Shown in pieces: positions 43,072 to 51,579 of a stretch of DNA of 64,000 nucleotides. Location of the stretch: positions 7,205 to 71,204 of the forward strand of contig DASZXJ010000149.1 of NCBI GenBank assembly GCA_035545895.1. Direction: 5' to 3'. Position numbers and translations under genes: made by a program. The first letter of the stretch is position 1. The number at the start of each line of letters is the position of its first letter. This DNA is from DASZXJ01 sp035545895 (lineage in GTDB: Bacteria > Planctomycetota > Phycisphaerae > Tepidisphaerales > Tepidisphaeraceae). Under the pieces are notes generated by a model, which was given only the letters and a program-made list of their open reading frames with translations, searched no databases and was not told the DNA's origin.

Positions 43072-43472
43072 TCTTGGTCTTGGTGGATTCCTCCATATGG
43101 ATTGAATATCTTCGCCGTCGCCCCGGACCCGCGGTGGCGCGATTTGATGCATTGGTTGAGTCGAATGTTCCGTTCGCCATTACTCCCGTCATATTGCAGG
43201 AAATCCTTCAAGGTGCGCGGTCTGCAACGGAATTTCACGCCTTAAGCGAGAATCTCCTTTCTCAAAGGTTAATTTATCCTCTAGAGCCCATTGCTTCTTA
43301 CGCCTCAGCGGCTGAGATTTATTTTCGTTGTCGTCGCGCGGGCATCACCCCGCGCAGCTCGACGGATTGTCTGATTGCGCAAATCGCCATCGATAATAAC
43401 GCCGTTCTTCTCCATAATGACACCGACTTTGATCGAATTTCGAAGGTTGTGCCTGAGCTAATGATCTATTGA
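43068..43472 (+). CDS. vapC: VapC-type PIN-domain ribonuclease toxin
   Basis: 134 residues with a GTG start overlapping the antitoxin stop. PIN acidic residues are in LVDSSIWIEYLRRR, PVILQEILQGARS, RSSTDCLIAQIAI and LLHNDTDFDRI. It belongs to a different PIN subgroup from the toxin at 37396-37797, so the two modules are not a recent duplication. Thirty bases separate it from the dehydrogenase gene. Confidence 0.9.
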   Translation: MILVLVDSSIWIEYLRRRPGPAVARFDALVESNVPFAITPVILQEILQGARSATEFHALSENLLSQRLIYPLEPIASYASAAEIYFRCRRAGITPRSSTDCLIAQIAIDNNAVLLHNDTDFDRISKVVPELMIY

Positions 43473-43501
43473 CTTGACGCAGCCCCATCCGTGCCCGACA
43501 A

Positions 43502-44605
43502 ATGGAAACCATGTCAACCAACTACATCATGCCGCCCGCGCTGCATAATCAGCTCGTTGCTGCGGCTTATAAAAAACGTGGATTCGCCCAGGACGAAGCC
43601 GATGCGGGCGCGCGATTCAGCGAATTGACCGCGTGGCACGGCATTAAAACCCATAACGCGATCAAAGCGCTTCATCTGGATGAACATTTCGGTTCCAAGG
43701 CCGGCGGTTGCGTGCCGGGCGCGAAGATCGAAAACCTGCCTTCCAAGTTCAAAGCGGTTCAGAAATGGAACGCCAATCGCAAGCTCGGCCAGGCGGTCGG
43801 GTTTGAAGCGATGACAACCGCCATGAAACTCGCGGATGAGTTCGGCGTCGGCGTCGTCTCAGTTGATAACGCGTTTCACTATCTCTGGGGCGGCGGGTAT
43901 GTGATCGATGCCGCCAAAAAAGGTTATCTCGCTTATACCTGCTGCACGGCTGCGCTGGCGGAAGTCGTTCCATTCGGCGGAAAGTTTCCGACGCTCGGCA
44001 CGAATCCCCATTCATGGGGCTTCCCCACGCAGGATGTGATCGGCTACCCCATCTGCATCGACTGGGCGACCAGCACGGTCGCGATGGGGCGCGTGCAGCA
44101 GTTCATTCGCGAGGGCAAGCAACTTCCGCTCGGCAGCGGTGTGGACGAAAACGGCAACGAGACGACTGATCCAAACAAGGTCAAAGCGCTCCTTCCGTTC
44201 GGCCAGCACAAGGGATACGGGCTTTCGCTCATCGATGAACTGTATGGCGCATACATTGGCGGATCGTTGCCGACGATCCGCAATCGTTGGGATCAGGTGA
44301 AGAACGGCGAAAAGGGAACGTGTTGCTTTTACTTTCAGTGCATCCGTCCCGAAGCCATCAGCGGCGACCATTTTGCGCAAGGTCGCTCGCAAAATGAAAA
44401 CGTAAAGAAAGTCCTGGCCGACATCCTAGGCCACGGCAATGACAAGTGCATGCTCCCCGGCCAGATCGAAGCCCAAGGTGCGGCCCTCAGTCAAAAACAT
44501 GGCGGACTGGTCTTCACTAAAGCCGAAATCGACGCGTTTTCACAAATGGCTCAGGAAGCCGGGTTCAAATTCGATCCTGCTTCGCTGAAGACCGTCGAAC
44601 TGTAA
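43502..44605 (+). CDS. Ldh_2-family malate/lactate/ureidoglycolate-type dehydrogenase
   Basis: 367 residues. NAFHYLWGGGYVIDAAKKG contains the conserved His of the family. NPHSWGFPT and IDWATSTVAMGRVQQF follow, and the cofactor-binding part is LPFGQHKGYGLSLIDELYG. The family reduces or oxidises 2-keto/2-hydroxy acids with NAD(P), for example 2,3-diketogulonate reductase in sugar-acid use. The context (uronate and KDG genes) fits such a role; the substrate is not provable from sequence. The start has alternatives (ATG at 43502 or 43511). Confidence 0.88.
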   Translation: METMSTNYIMPPALHNQLVAAAYKKRGFAQDEADAGARFSELTAWHGIKTHNAIKALHLDEHFGSKAGGCVPGAKIENLPSKFKAVQKWNANRKLGQAVGFEAMTTAMKLADEFGVGVVSVDNAFHYLWGGGYVIDAAKKGYLAYTCCTAALAEVVPFGGKFPTLGTNPHSWGFPTQDVIGYPICIDWATSTVAMGRVQQFIREGKQLPLGSGVDENGNETTDPNKVKALLPFGQHKGYGLSLIDELYGAYIGGSLPTIRNRWDQVKNGEKGTCCFYFQCIRPEAISGDHFAQGRSQNENVKKVLADILGHGNDKCMLPGQIEAQGAALSQKHGGLVFTKAEIDAFSQMAQEAGFKFDPASLKTVEL

Positions 44606-44608
44606 CCC

Positions 44609-45481
44609 ATGCTTAAGCCACAGAGATCACAGAAGACACAGAGAATAATTCTTCTGTTTTACTCTGTGTTCTCTGTGTGCTCTGTGGCTAAATCACAACC
44701 GGCTACGGCACCGAGCACACAGCCCGGCTTTGAGATTGTCGGCCATATCGATTCACCGCGCATTCCCGAGAGTTCGGGGATCGTGATGAGCCGCAAATAC
44801 CCTGGTGTTTATTGGACCCAGAACGACAGCGGCAATCCGCCGGCTGTTTTCGCCATCGAACAAAGCGGCAAACTCATTGCCGAGTTTCCCATCCGCGCGA
44901 GCAATGTGGATTGGGAAGACATCGCACTGGACGAGCACGGCCGACTTTATCTGGCGGACATCGGCAATAACTTTCACAATCGCTGGCAGATCCAGATTTA
45001 TCGCGTGGCCGAGCCGGACCCGCGCGCACCCGTCCATGCGCTCGTCCCTGACCGGGAATGGAAACTGAGTTACCCCGATCAGCCATTTGATGCCGAGAGT
45101 TTTTTCGTGCTTGGCGACAATGGATACATCATTTCAAAAATGTTCAATCTCTCCGCCGCGGAGCTGTACCGGTTTAGTTTGTCGAGCAACGATCCGGTGA
45201 TCGAATTGCATAAAGTTGCGACGCTGTCTCTTCGCATCCCCTGCACGGCGGCTGATGTTTCGTTGGACGGGAAATGGTTAGCCATCATGACGCTGGCGGG
45301 TCCGTTTGTGTACAAAATCAATGGCGACCCGCTTCGCGCCGCCAAGGTCGATTCATGGCATGCAACCTTTTTCGATCCCCAAGCCGAAGGCGTCTGCTTC
45401 GTGCCCGGCGGATTGCTGGCCACAACGGAGGGAAGACGGGTGATCTTCTTCCCCTTTAGCACGGATATTTCTCGAAAATAA
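44609..45481 (+). CDS. Secreted protein of unknown function; signal peptide encoded by a palindromic repeat
   Basis: 290 residues. The mature part has beta-propeller-like strands (FEIVGHIDSPRIPESSGIVM, YWTQNDSGNPPAVFAIEQSG, WEDIALDEHGRLYLADIGNN) resembling SdiA-regulated/esterase-like propellers, with no catalytic site recognised. The N-terminus MLKPQRSQKTQR is followed by IILLFYSVFSVCSV and AKSQ, a good signal peptide with an A-K-S cleavage site. It is encoded almost entirely by an inverted repeat at 44613-44692. No ribosome-binding site is evident; the start lies three bases after the previous stop, so coupling is likely. Confidence 0.65.
   Translation: MLKPQRSQKTQRIILLFYSVFSVCSVAKSQPATAPSTQPGFEIVGHIDSPRIPESSGIVMSRKYPGVYWTQNDSGNPPAVFAIEQSGKLIAEFPIRASNVDWEDIALDEHGRLYLADIGNNFHNRWQIQIYRVAEPDPRAPVHALVPDREWKLSYPDQPFDAESFFVLGDNGYIISKMFNLSAAELYRFSLSSNDPVIELHKVATLSLRIPCTAADVSLDGKWLAIMTLAGPFVYKINGDPLRAAKVDSWHATFFDPQAEGVCFVPGGLLATTEGRRVIFFPFSTDISRK
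44613..44692. repeat. CACAGAG-type palindromic repeat
   Basis: The left arm 44613-44643 (TTAAGCCACAGAGATCACAG...) and right arm 44663-44692 (...TGTGTGCTCTGTGGCTAA) are near-complementary over about 30 bases, with a 19-base loop. It looks like the dispersed CTCTGTG/CACAGAG elements familiar from many planctomycete-like genomes. Here it lies inside a coding region. Confidence 0.8.
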
Positions 45482-45553
45482 GCGTTAAGTCGCCGATATC
45501 GACTTACAACCTTTCTGGCCGTACATTGGTATTTCTATAGAGAGGAAGCACCA

Positions 45554-46879
45554 ATGAACAATCAAAAATTATCCGACCGCGCATCCATCCAAACCGAAGT
45601 TGAACGTGCTGTGAAATCCGAACCGATCGTGGATATGCACACGCATACCTATCCGCCGACGTTTGGGACGCCGGTGGCCAATAAGACGGGGAAGGTTGAT
45701 CCGACCGGGTTGCTGCTTTGGGGCATCGATGAATTGCTGACGTATCACTATCTGGTCGCGGAAGTTTTTCGCATCGTGCCGGCCACCAAGCTCCGCTACG
45801 ATGATTTCTGGAAGATGAGCAAGCAGCAGCAGGCCGATCATATCTGGCAGCATCTGTTCATCGATCGCGCGCCGATATCCGAGGCGTGTCGGGGCGTTTT
45901 GACGACCATCAAATTGCTTGGCCTGGATCCCAATGAATCGCCGGCGCAATGGCGAAAGTTTTTCGCCGAGCAGGACCCTTCCAGGCACATCGACCGCGTG
46001 ATGGAAATTTCCAACGTCAAGTCGATCACGATGACCAATCCTGTGTTTGACGACAACGAACGCGAACGCTGGCTGAAAAATCCGAACGTCGGCAACGATC
46101 CGCGTTTCAAAGCGGTACTGCGCATTGATCCGATCCTGCGCAACTGGCCGTTGGCGGCGAGGAAGATGACCGAATGGGGATACCCAGCCAGCGAAACGAT
46201 CGACGACAAAAGCATCGAATCCGCCAAGAAGCTTCTTCGCGACTGGATCGACCGGCAAAAAGCGATTTATCTGGCGGTGAGCTTGCCGCCCAGCTTCCGT
46301 TATCCCGCGTCGGCGAGCGACAAGCTTGGAGCGGCCGGTTCGATCGCGTTCGAAAAAATCATCATGCCGGTCTGTGCCGAGCGCAACCTGCCGTTCGCCA
46401 TGATGATCGGCTCGGCCGTTCAAGTGAACCCCGACCTGAAAGATGGCGGCGACACGGTCGGCAAATCCGACGCCGAGTCGCTTGTCACGATTTTGCGGCA
46501 ATTCCCCAAGAACCGTTTCTTTGTCACCATGCTCGCCCGCGAAAATCAGCATGAGCTGTGTGTCACTGGCAGAAAATTCGGCAACCTCATGATTTTCGGC
46601 TGCTGGTGGTTCCTCAATAACCCGAGTTTGATCGAAGAGATGACCCGCATGCGCATGGAGTTGCTTGGCACGAGCTTTATCCCGCAACACTCCGACGCCC
46701 GTGTGCTCGATCAACTGATTTACAAGTGGGACCACAGCCGCAAGATCATCGCCAAGGTGCTGACGGACAAATTCGATGAGATGCGCTTGACTGGTCGAAT
46801 TCCGACAACGACGGAAGTACAGCGCACCGTGCGAGATTTTGTCAGCGGGAATTTCCAGAGACATTTGACCGGAGACTAA
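45554..46879 (+). CDS. Uronate isomerase-like (UxaC-like) protein
   Basis: 441 residues. EPIVDMHTHTYPPTFG carries the metal-binding HxH of the amidohydrolase-like barrel. KFGNLMIFGCWWFLNNPSLI and LLGTSFIPQHSDARVLDQLI resemble the C-terminal strands of uronate isomerase, in which D-glucuronate is turned to fructuronate in the cytoplasm. Similarity to E. coli UxaC is distant, so another aldose-ketose or amidohydrolase reaction is possible. GAGGAAG precedes the ATG. Neighbouring KDG-kinase-like and dehydrogenase genes support uronate use. Confidence 0.7.
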   Translation: MNNQKLSDRASIQTEVERAVKSEPIVDMHTHTYPPTFGTPVANKTGKVDPTGLLLWGIDELLTYHYLVAEVFRIVPATKLRYDDFWKMSKQQQADHIWQHLFIDRAPISEACRGVLTTIKLLGLDPNESPAQWRKFFAEQDPSRHIDRVMEISNVKSITMTNPVFDDNERERWLKNPNVGNDPRFKAVLRIDPILRNWPLAARKMTEWGYPASETIDDKSIESAKKLLRDWIDRQKAIYLAVSLPPSFRYPASASDKLGAAGSIAFEKIIMPVCAERNLPFAMMIGSAVQVNPDLKDGGDTVGKSDAESLVTILRQFPKNRFFVTMLARENQHELCVTGRKFGNLMIFGCWWFLNNPSLIEEMTRMRMELLGTSFIPQHSDARVLDQLIYKWDHSRKIIAKVLTDKFDEMRLTGRIPTTTEVQRTVRDFVSGNFQRHLTGD

Positions 46880-46892
46880 AAATCAGAAACTC

Positions 46893-46919
46893 GGCGTAGC
46901 GGTTGAACCGAAGGTTCAC
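46893..46919. repeat. Dispersed repeat GGCGTAGCGGTTGAA-type, copy 2
   Basis: Same 27-base element as at 22905-22931, with one base different, located 14 bases past the uronate-isomerase-like stop. In both copies it follows closely on the end of a rightward gene. Confidence 0.7.
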
Positions 46920-46954
46920 CAGTTACACCGTAAGATTTCGAAAACAATGCAATA

Positions 46955-47022
46955 ATCCACGAATCGACACGAATCGATCATCGTGATCCGGTATTCGTGT
47001 GCATTCGTGAAAATTCGTGGAT
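46955..47022. repeat. CACGAAT-type inverted repeat
   Basis: The left arm ATCCACGAATCGACACGAAT (46955-46974) pairs with a right arm at 46993-47022 that contains ATTCGTGTGCATTCGTG and ends ATTCGTGGAT. It occupies the gap just upstream of the DUF1080 gene and must be part of its leader. Confidence 0.75.
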
Positions 47023-47048
47023 AATATCCGACCTATCGCGGAGGCATC

Positions 47049-47744
47049 GTGAAAAATTGGTTTGGCGTATTGACAGTCCTTTTCATCGTTTCAACAGTGC
47101 GAGCCCAGGCACCGACCACCGCACCTGTGATGCCGCCGCTTTCCGGCAAGCTGGGCGAGCCGGTGCAGCTTTTCAATGGCAAGGATCTCTCCGGCTGGAG
47201 CGCGACGGCGCTGGATGGCAGCAAACTCGAAGAAACCTGGTCGGTAAAGGACGGCGCGATTCACTCGCAGCGCGACAAGGCCGTCAATTCGTATATCCGC
47301 ACGGATAAGGAGTTTGGCCCCAACTACGTGCTCATCGTCGAAGAACGCCATCTCAAAAACGGAGGCGGCGGAATCCTGTTCGGCATCACCGGTCCTGACA
47401 AAATCTGGCCCAAAACCATGCAGGTCCAGGGAACCAACGGCAGCATCGGTGACCTGGTCAACCAGGGCGAATTCAAGTGGAATGTCGATCAATCCCGCTT
47501 CAAATCCAGCGCCACCGATTCTCGCGTGACCAAAATCGGCCCGGCTTCTGAAAAACCTATGGGCGAATGGGATGTTGTTGAACTGACCGTCGATCACGGC
47601 AATGTCAGCGTCAAAGTCAACGGCCAAATCCAAAACGTCGCCACAAGCATGCCCGACCTGAGCGGCAAGATTGGCTTCCAGTTCGAAACCGGCGCCTCGA
47701 TGGAATTTCGCAAAGTCGAACTTCGACCGATTTTGCCCAATTAA
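47049..47744 (+). CDS. Secreted DUF1080 (3-keto-disaccharide hydrolase-type) protein
   Basis: 231 residues with a GTG start after CGGAGG. Signal peptide KNWFGVLTVLFIVSTVRAQ. The DUF1080 fold (concanavalin-like sandwich) opens with PVQLFNGKDLSGWSATALDG, followed by WSVKDGAIHSQ and GGGGILFGITG, and ends IGFQFETGASMEFRKVELRP. Members bind or cleave glycans, some acting on 3-keto sugars made by Gfo/Idh-type enzymes. Co-occurrence with the Tat-exported oxidoreductase upstream fits that, by inference. Confidence 0.88.
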   Translation: MKNWFGVLTVLFIVSTVRAQAPTTAPVMPPLSGKLGEPVQLFNGKDLSGWSATALDGSKLEETWSVKDGAIHSQRDKAVNSYIRTDKEFGPNYVLIVEERHLKNGGGGILFGITGPDKIWPKTMQVQGTNGSIGDLVNQGEFKWNVDQSRFKSSATDSRVTKIGPASEKPMGEWDVVELTVDHGNVSVKVNGQIQNVATSMPDLSGKIGFQFETGASMEFRKVELRPILPN

Positions 47745-47810
47745 CGCAATCTTTGTGAACCAGGCGCGTCATCCTGAGCACATATCGCAGGCGACCCAGC
47801 CATCGCGAAC

Positions 47811-49398
47811 TTACGTCGGCAGAGTTGTTTCGCCGGAGCATCGCAATCCTGGCTGCGGATGCAGCCCGGGCGTCGCTATGGTCATGCTTCCGTCACCATT
47901 GCCTCCACCCCCGCTCGAGCCAGGTATTGAGATTCCCGCGCTGGATCCAGAAGCAATTTCCTCCAATCCCAGCGGATCGCTCTCCGATGCGGGATTGTCT
48001 CCCTCATATGCATAATAATTCATGCCGTTGATATACCGCGATGGGTCAGCCTGAATCCATCGCATGAGGTCCACATCCTCCTCGCGATTGCGGAAGTAGA
48101 CTCTGCCCGTGACCGTGTCGATCCGACCACCCTGATAGCCACTTGTTGGCGTATCGTCTGTACCGACCCAAGTGCTCAATACATTTCCTCGTGCGTCATA
48201 GATCGTCCTTGTAATGGTGCCAGCCGGTGAAACGGTCTTTTTCAATCGCCCGTGTCCATCGTAGTCCGTGAGGGTCGCATGATAGTTGCCCGAACTGCTA
48301 TCGTTGCTTGAACTGCCGAGATGATACGTAGAAGTAGAATAACTAACGCCAGCGAGGTTGAAATACTTATCCGACTCAACAACCTGGCCAGCGTCGTTGG
48401 TCCTCCAGCGGGAAAGGGAAACGATATTTGATGAATCAATCGTCTCCTGACCGTCCGGCTTACCACTAAGATCAACGGATGGATTCGCGGAACTGGTTAA
48501 CGTTTCGCTGTAGATTGTTCCATCAGAAGCAACGAGTCGATCGTGCCTGACGGTAATCGGGCCAGTCGTAGTTGAGCCTGTCCAGCCGGGATAAGTCCGC
48601 ACCTCATGATCGGCGTCGTTATATACAATATACGTGATATTCCCGTTGGGGTCCGTGGTTTTTGTTGTTCGGCCCTGAGAGTCAGCTTCCATTTCGGTCG
48701 TAAGATGGAGGCCGCCGCCAGCAGGGGTCTGCCATCCAGATGGAGGATTCTGAAAGTCTCCTGTTTGTGACGTGTCCACATCTGTGATTCGTTTTACAAC
48801 TGCGCCGGTGGTGGTGTCGTACTCGGTGTACGTAATAAAACCGTCGGCATTTTTGCTCCAAACAGGCCGGCTTAGTTCGTCAAAGAAGGTTTTGGTTTGC
48901 TGAGTCGTGTTGGATCCATTGTGGCCTGTTGAGACGGTGGGAAGCGTGATCGTTTCTGACTTAACACGATTTGTCGGATTCGAGGAGCCGTCGAGATACC
49001 AAGTATATTCATGCAGCGTCGTTAATGCTGTGACCACTGTCCGTAAAGTTGATCGTTTTGTAAAAAAAATGAAGCCGTTCATACTCCCCGGAGCCATCGG
49101 TGCGAACCATCTGCAGCAGATTGCCGGATGAAGAATCATACGTCGTATTGACGGAATAGCTTCCTGAAGCATCGGTATAACTTCTAAATGCTCCAAATCG
49201 GAAGGCCCTGGTTGCAACTTCACCTCGTGCGCCTCCGGAATCAAACCATTGTTTCGTAACTTGTTGAGCATAACCAATGCTTCCGTTGAGCCGGCCATAC
49301 TCGCTGATACCGTCATCTAGCGGACCTTCATCTGTATAGGCGTCTTCTATGCGAGGCAATCGGTTGGTGAGGGAACCGGGGGATCGGAATCTTTTCAT
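47811..49398 (-). pseudogene. RHS/YD-repeat protein fragment, frameshifted and 5'-truncated
   Basis: Two adjoining frames. The first (49398 to about 49010) gives RHS-like text such as GSIGYAQQVTKQWFDSGG and YDSSSGNLLQMVRTDGSG. The second (to 47811) carries YD repeats (ITYTEYDTTTGAVVKRITDV, ATLTDYDGHGRLKKTVSPAG, RTIYDARGNVLSTWVG) and the RHS core VYFRNREEDVDLMRWIQADP, then GMNYYAYEGDNP and ESDPLGLEE. The frame changes near 49065, where a run of eight T occurs on the reverse strand. After the core only about 45 residues follow, with no toxin domain recognised. The 5' end breaks off at about 49380 against a TraG fragment. Confidence 0.8.
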
Positions 49399-49896
49399 TC
49401 AGATGGGTCATTAAGCAGTGCATTGTCCAGCGTCGAAGCGTGGAATAGCAGCGTTACCGACTCATCCGGCGAGAGCGAGAGCTGGCAGGAAAGCGAATCG
49501 GAAGCCGAGACGCAGAGTGAAAGTGTGACCCAATCGACGGTGCTCATACCCGTTATGGGCCAAGAAACATCGAGCGTTCAGTACCGCAGTGTAGACGAGC
49601 AGATGTTTCGGGCCATGCAAACCCTGTTCGATCAGGAAGACCGGCACTTCGCCATCCGCTTTCATGGCGGACCGAAGGCGCCGCTGTTTGTAAAGACGCC
49701 GACTGTCGTGCCGGCGACAACACGTCGGGAAACAATCGAAGCATTGCGACAGAGGCTTCTCAGCAAATTACCGTTTGCCATGCCGATGCCCGAGGCGATG
49801 AAGCGCCTCAACGCCCGCGAGCAAAAGCTGCTTACTGAGGTCGTGGATCTTCCATTTGCTAATGAACCAACCACTGCTAAGCGAAGAATAAAGTGA
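49375..49896 (+). pseudogene. C-terminal fragment of a TraG/TraD-like conjugative coupling protein
   Basis: The frame is open from 49321. The meaningful part begins near 49375 with a Ser/Glu-rich stretch (SESFHSDGSLSSALSS, SESWQESESEAETQSESV). It continues SVQYRSVDEQMFRAMQTLFD and HFAIRFHGGPKAPLFVKTP, as in the tail of planctomycete TraG-like ATPases that recruit DNA to a type IV channel. All ATPase motifs are missing, so it is a remnant. The next gene, a replication-relaxation family member, is the usual neighbour of such coupling genes. Confidence 0.62.
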
Positions 49897-49915
49897 TCGT
49901 GATACAATCTTGATT

Positions 49916-50734
49916 ATGAGTGGGGAATCTCTTGGCATCGAACTTCAGCCTCGTGACTGGGAATTACTGCGCGGCTTGTTTGAGTCGCGGGTCATGACGC
50001 TCGCGCATATTGCCGCATTATATTTCGACGGTAAGAAGCCAATGGCCACCAAGCGATTGCAGAGGCTTAAAGCGGCCGGCCTCCTTCGCGAACGACCGAA
50101 GATGCTGCCAACGTATCCCTCAATTCTTTTCCTGACGAAAAAGGCGTTTCGATTGCTGCAAGATCACGGAGACTTCACTGCCTATCCCCGAATCAGCATC
50201 AATGACCTGGATAAGCGGGCGCAAGTAAGTGACCGAACAATACAACACGAACTTCAGGTCATGGATATTAAGGCCGCCTTCGTAAAAGCTGTTAAACAAG
50301 ATGCGAAGTATGAGTTGATGGAATTCTCAACATGGCCGACCTTATACCAGTTCGATTCTTTCGATAGGGGTGGCAAGCGAATACGAGTACAGCCAGACGG
50401 CTTCGTTCGCATTCGTGAACATGAACAGGATGGCGGAATCCAGGAAAGCGCTTTTTTCCTTGAAGTCGATCGATCGCATGAGGTCCGCGAAATTCTGGCT
50501 AACAAAGCCCATTGTTATATGGATTATCGCCGTAGTGGCGGATATGCGGTTCGCAATGGAAACCCGAACAGCCACAGACAACCTTGGTCGCCTGTTCAGC
50601 TTCCGCATAACAGTATATATCACGATGCGTTATCCACAGGCAGAGCCGAAGTTATGGATCTGCTTTGTGGATGGTCTTGCAGAAATCCGCGTTGCTTAAA
50701 GAGCAACCTTAGCTCAATATGCGAGCTCATATGA
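49916..50734 (+). CDS. Replication-relaxation family protein, probably frameshifted
   Basis: 272 residues from the ATG at 49916. A winged-helix start (QPRDWELLRGLFESRVMTLA, HIAALYFDGKKPMATKRLQR) and a nuclease-like half (IRVQPDGFVRI, SAFFLEVDRSHEVREIL) match the Replic_Relax family of plasmids and conjugative elements. After about residue 220 the text (SHRQPWSPVQLPHNSIYHDA) no longer fits. The +2 frame from about 50583 reads FSFRITVYITMRYPQAEPKL, as expected for the family, so a frameshift near 50575-50600 is likely. Confidence 0.68.
   Translation: MSGESLGIELQPRDWELLRGLFESRVMTLAHIAALYFDGKKPMATKRLQRLKAAGLLRERPKMLPTYPSILFLTKKAFRLLQDHGDFTAYPRISINDLDKRAQVSDRTIQHELQVMDIKAAFVKAVKQDAKYELMEFSTWPTLYQFDSFDRGGKRIRVQPDGFVRIREHEQDGGIQESAFFLEVDRSHEVREILANKAHCYMDYRRSGGYAVRNGNPNSHRQPWSPVQLPHNSIYHDALSTGRAEVMDLLCGWSCRNPRCLKSNLSSICELI
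50630..50642 (+). repeat. Direct repeat / DnaA-box-like sequence, copy 1
   Basis: TTATCCACAGGCA, identical to 51599-51611. TTATCCACA is the classical DnaA box. The two copies flank the Mrr-like nuclease gene. Confidence 0.6.
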
Positions 50735-51579
50735 ATCAGGGAATAAAAACTAAATGCGTCGTTGAGGGTTGCCAAAGAGACAAGTGGGTAAACGAGTTCT
50801 GCATGATGCATTTAGTTGAGCACATCAAACGCAGTCTTAATGATGCTCAACGTGTAAGACTAGATGAAACCATCGACCATTTATATAAGGCTCTTACCTA
50901 CAGAGAACGCGAGATTCTGAAGCTGCTATATGGATGGGGCGATGGCTACACTTATACGCATGCTGAGTGTGGCAGTATATTCAAACTGTCCGAAAAACAA
51001 ATAATTGACATTGAGGCCAAAATATTACAAAAGTTCGCTCATCAGGTTCATTTCCAAAAGCTCAAGCCTTTCATTGCAATCTATCCGTTTTCCCGGCCGC
51101 AAAATACGGTTATCGAGGCTATGCGCCTGTGCGATTCTGAGATCATGAAGTTTGTCAGTCGCCATCCACACGAGTTGCATAAAGTTGGTTCTCGCCAGTT
51201 CGAAGAAATCATCGCGGAAGTGCTTCGTGGTTTTGGATTCGACGTGGAACTTACCCAACAGACTCGCGATGGTGGCCACGATATTGTCGCATTTAGCACG
51301 GATAAACTCTCGATCAAGACGAAGTATATTGTTGAATGCAAACGGTACGCACCGGAGAATCCAGTCCGAGTTGAATTAGTTCGATCGCTTTATGCTGTCC
51401 AGCAACAACAGCGTGCCCATCACGCGCTTTTGGCCACGACATCCTTTTTTACACCGGATGCAGCGAAATTTGCACGCGATCCTGCCGTATTCAATCTTCA
51501 TCTGAAGGATTTCAATGCACTTCAATCTTGGTTGAAAGCTTACGCAGCAGGTTTGAAGAACGGAGCAATTCTGCTTTAG
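50719..51579 (+). CDS. Zinc-knuckle / sigma-70 region 4-like HTH / Mrr-type nuclease fusion
   Basis: 286 residues (an alternative ATG at 50731 gives 282). Residues about 13-33 form a C-x4-C-x9-C-x2-H knuckle (KCVVEGCQRDKWVNEFCMMH). About 57-110 resemble sigma-70 region 4: LTYREREILKLLYGWGDGYT and LSEKQIIDIEAKILQKFAHQ. The C-terminal part is an Mrr-like nuclease: GSRQFEEIIAEVLRGFGFDV, Asp in QQTRDGGHDIVAFS and the ExK in YIVECKRYAPENPVRVELVR. All catalytic residues appear present, in contrast to the decayed neighbours. It probably cleaves DNA, perhaps modified DNA; the target is unknown. Confidence 0.78.
   Translation: MRAHMNQGIKTKCVVEGCQRDKWVNEFCMMHLVEHIKRSLNDAQRVRLDETIDHLYKALTYREREILKLLYGWGDGYTYTHAECGSIFKLSEKQIIDIEAKILQKFAHQVHFQKLKPFIAIYPFSRPQNTVIEAMRLCDSEIMKFVSRHPHELHKVGSRQFEEIIAEVLRGFGFDVELTQQTRDGGHDIVAFSTDKLSIKTKYIVECKRYAPENPVRVELVRSLYAVQQQQRAHHALLATTSFFTPDAAKFARDPAVFNLHLKDFNALQSWLKAYAAGLKNGAILL

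Noticed and set aside
45569..46864. 431-codon antisense frame over the uronate-isomerase-like gene
   Set aside because: Mirror frame of a well-supported gene; no recognisable domain.
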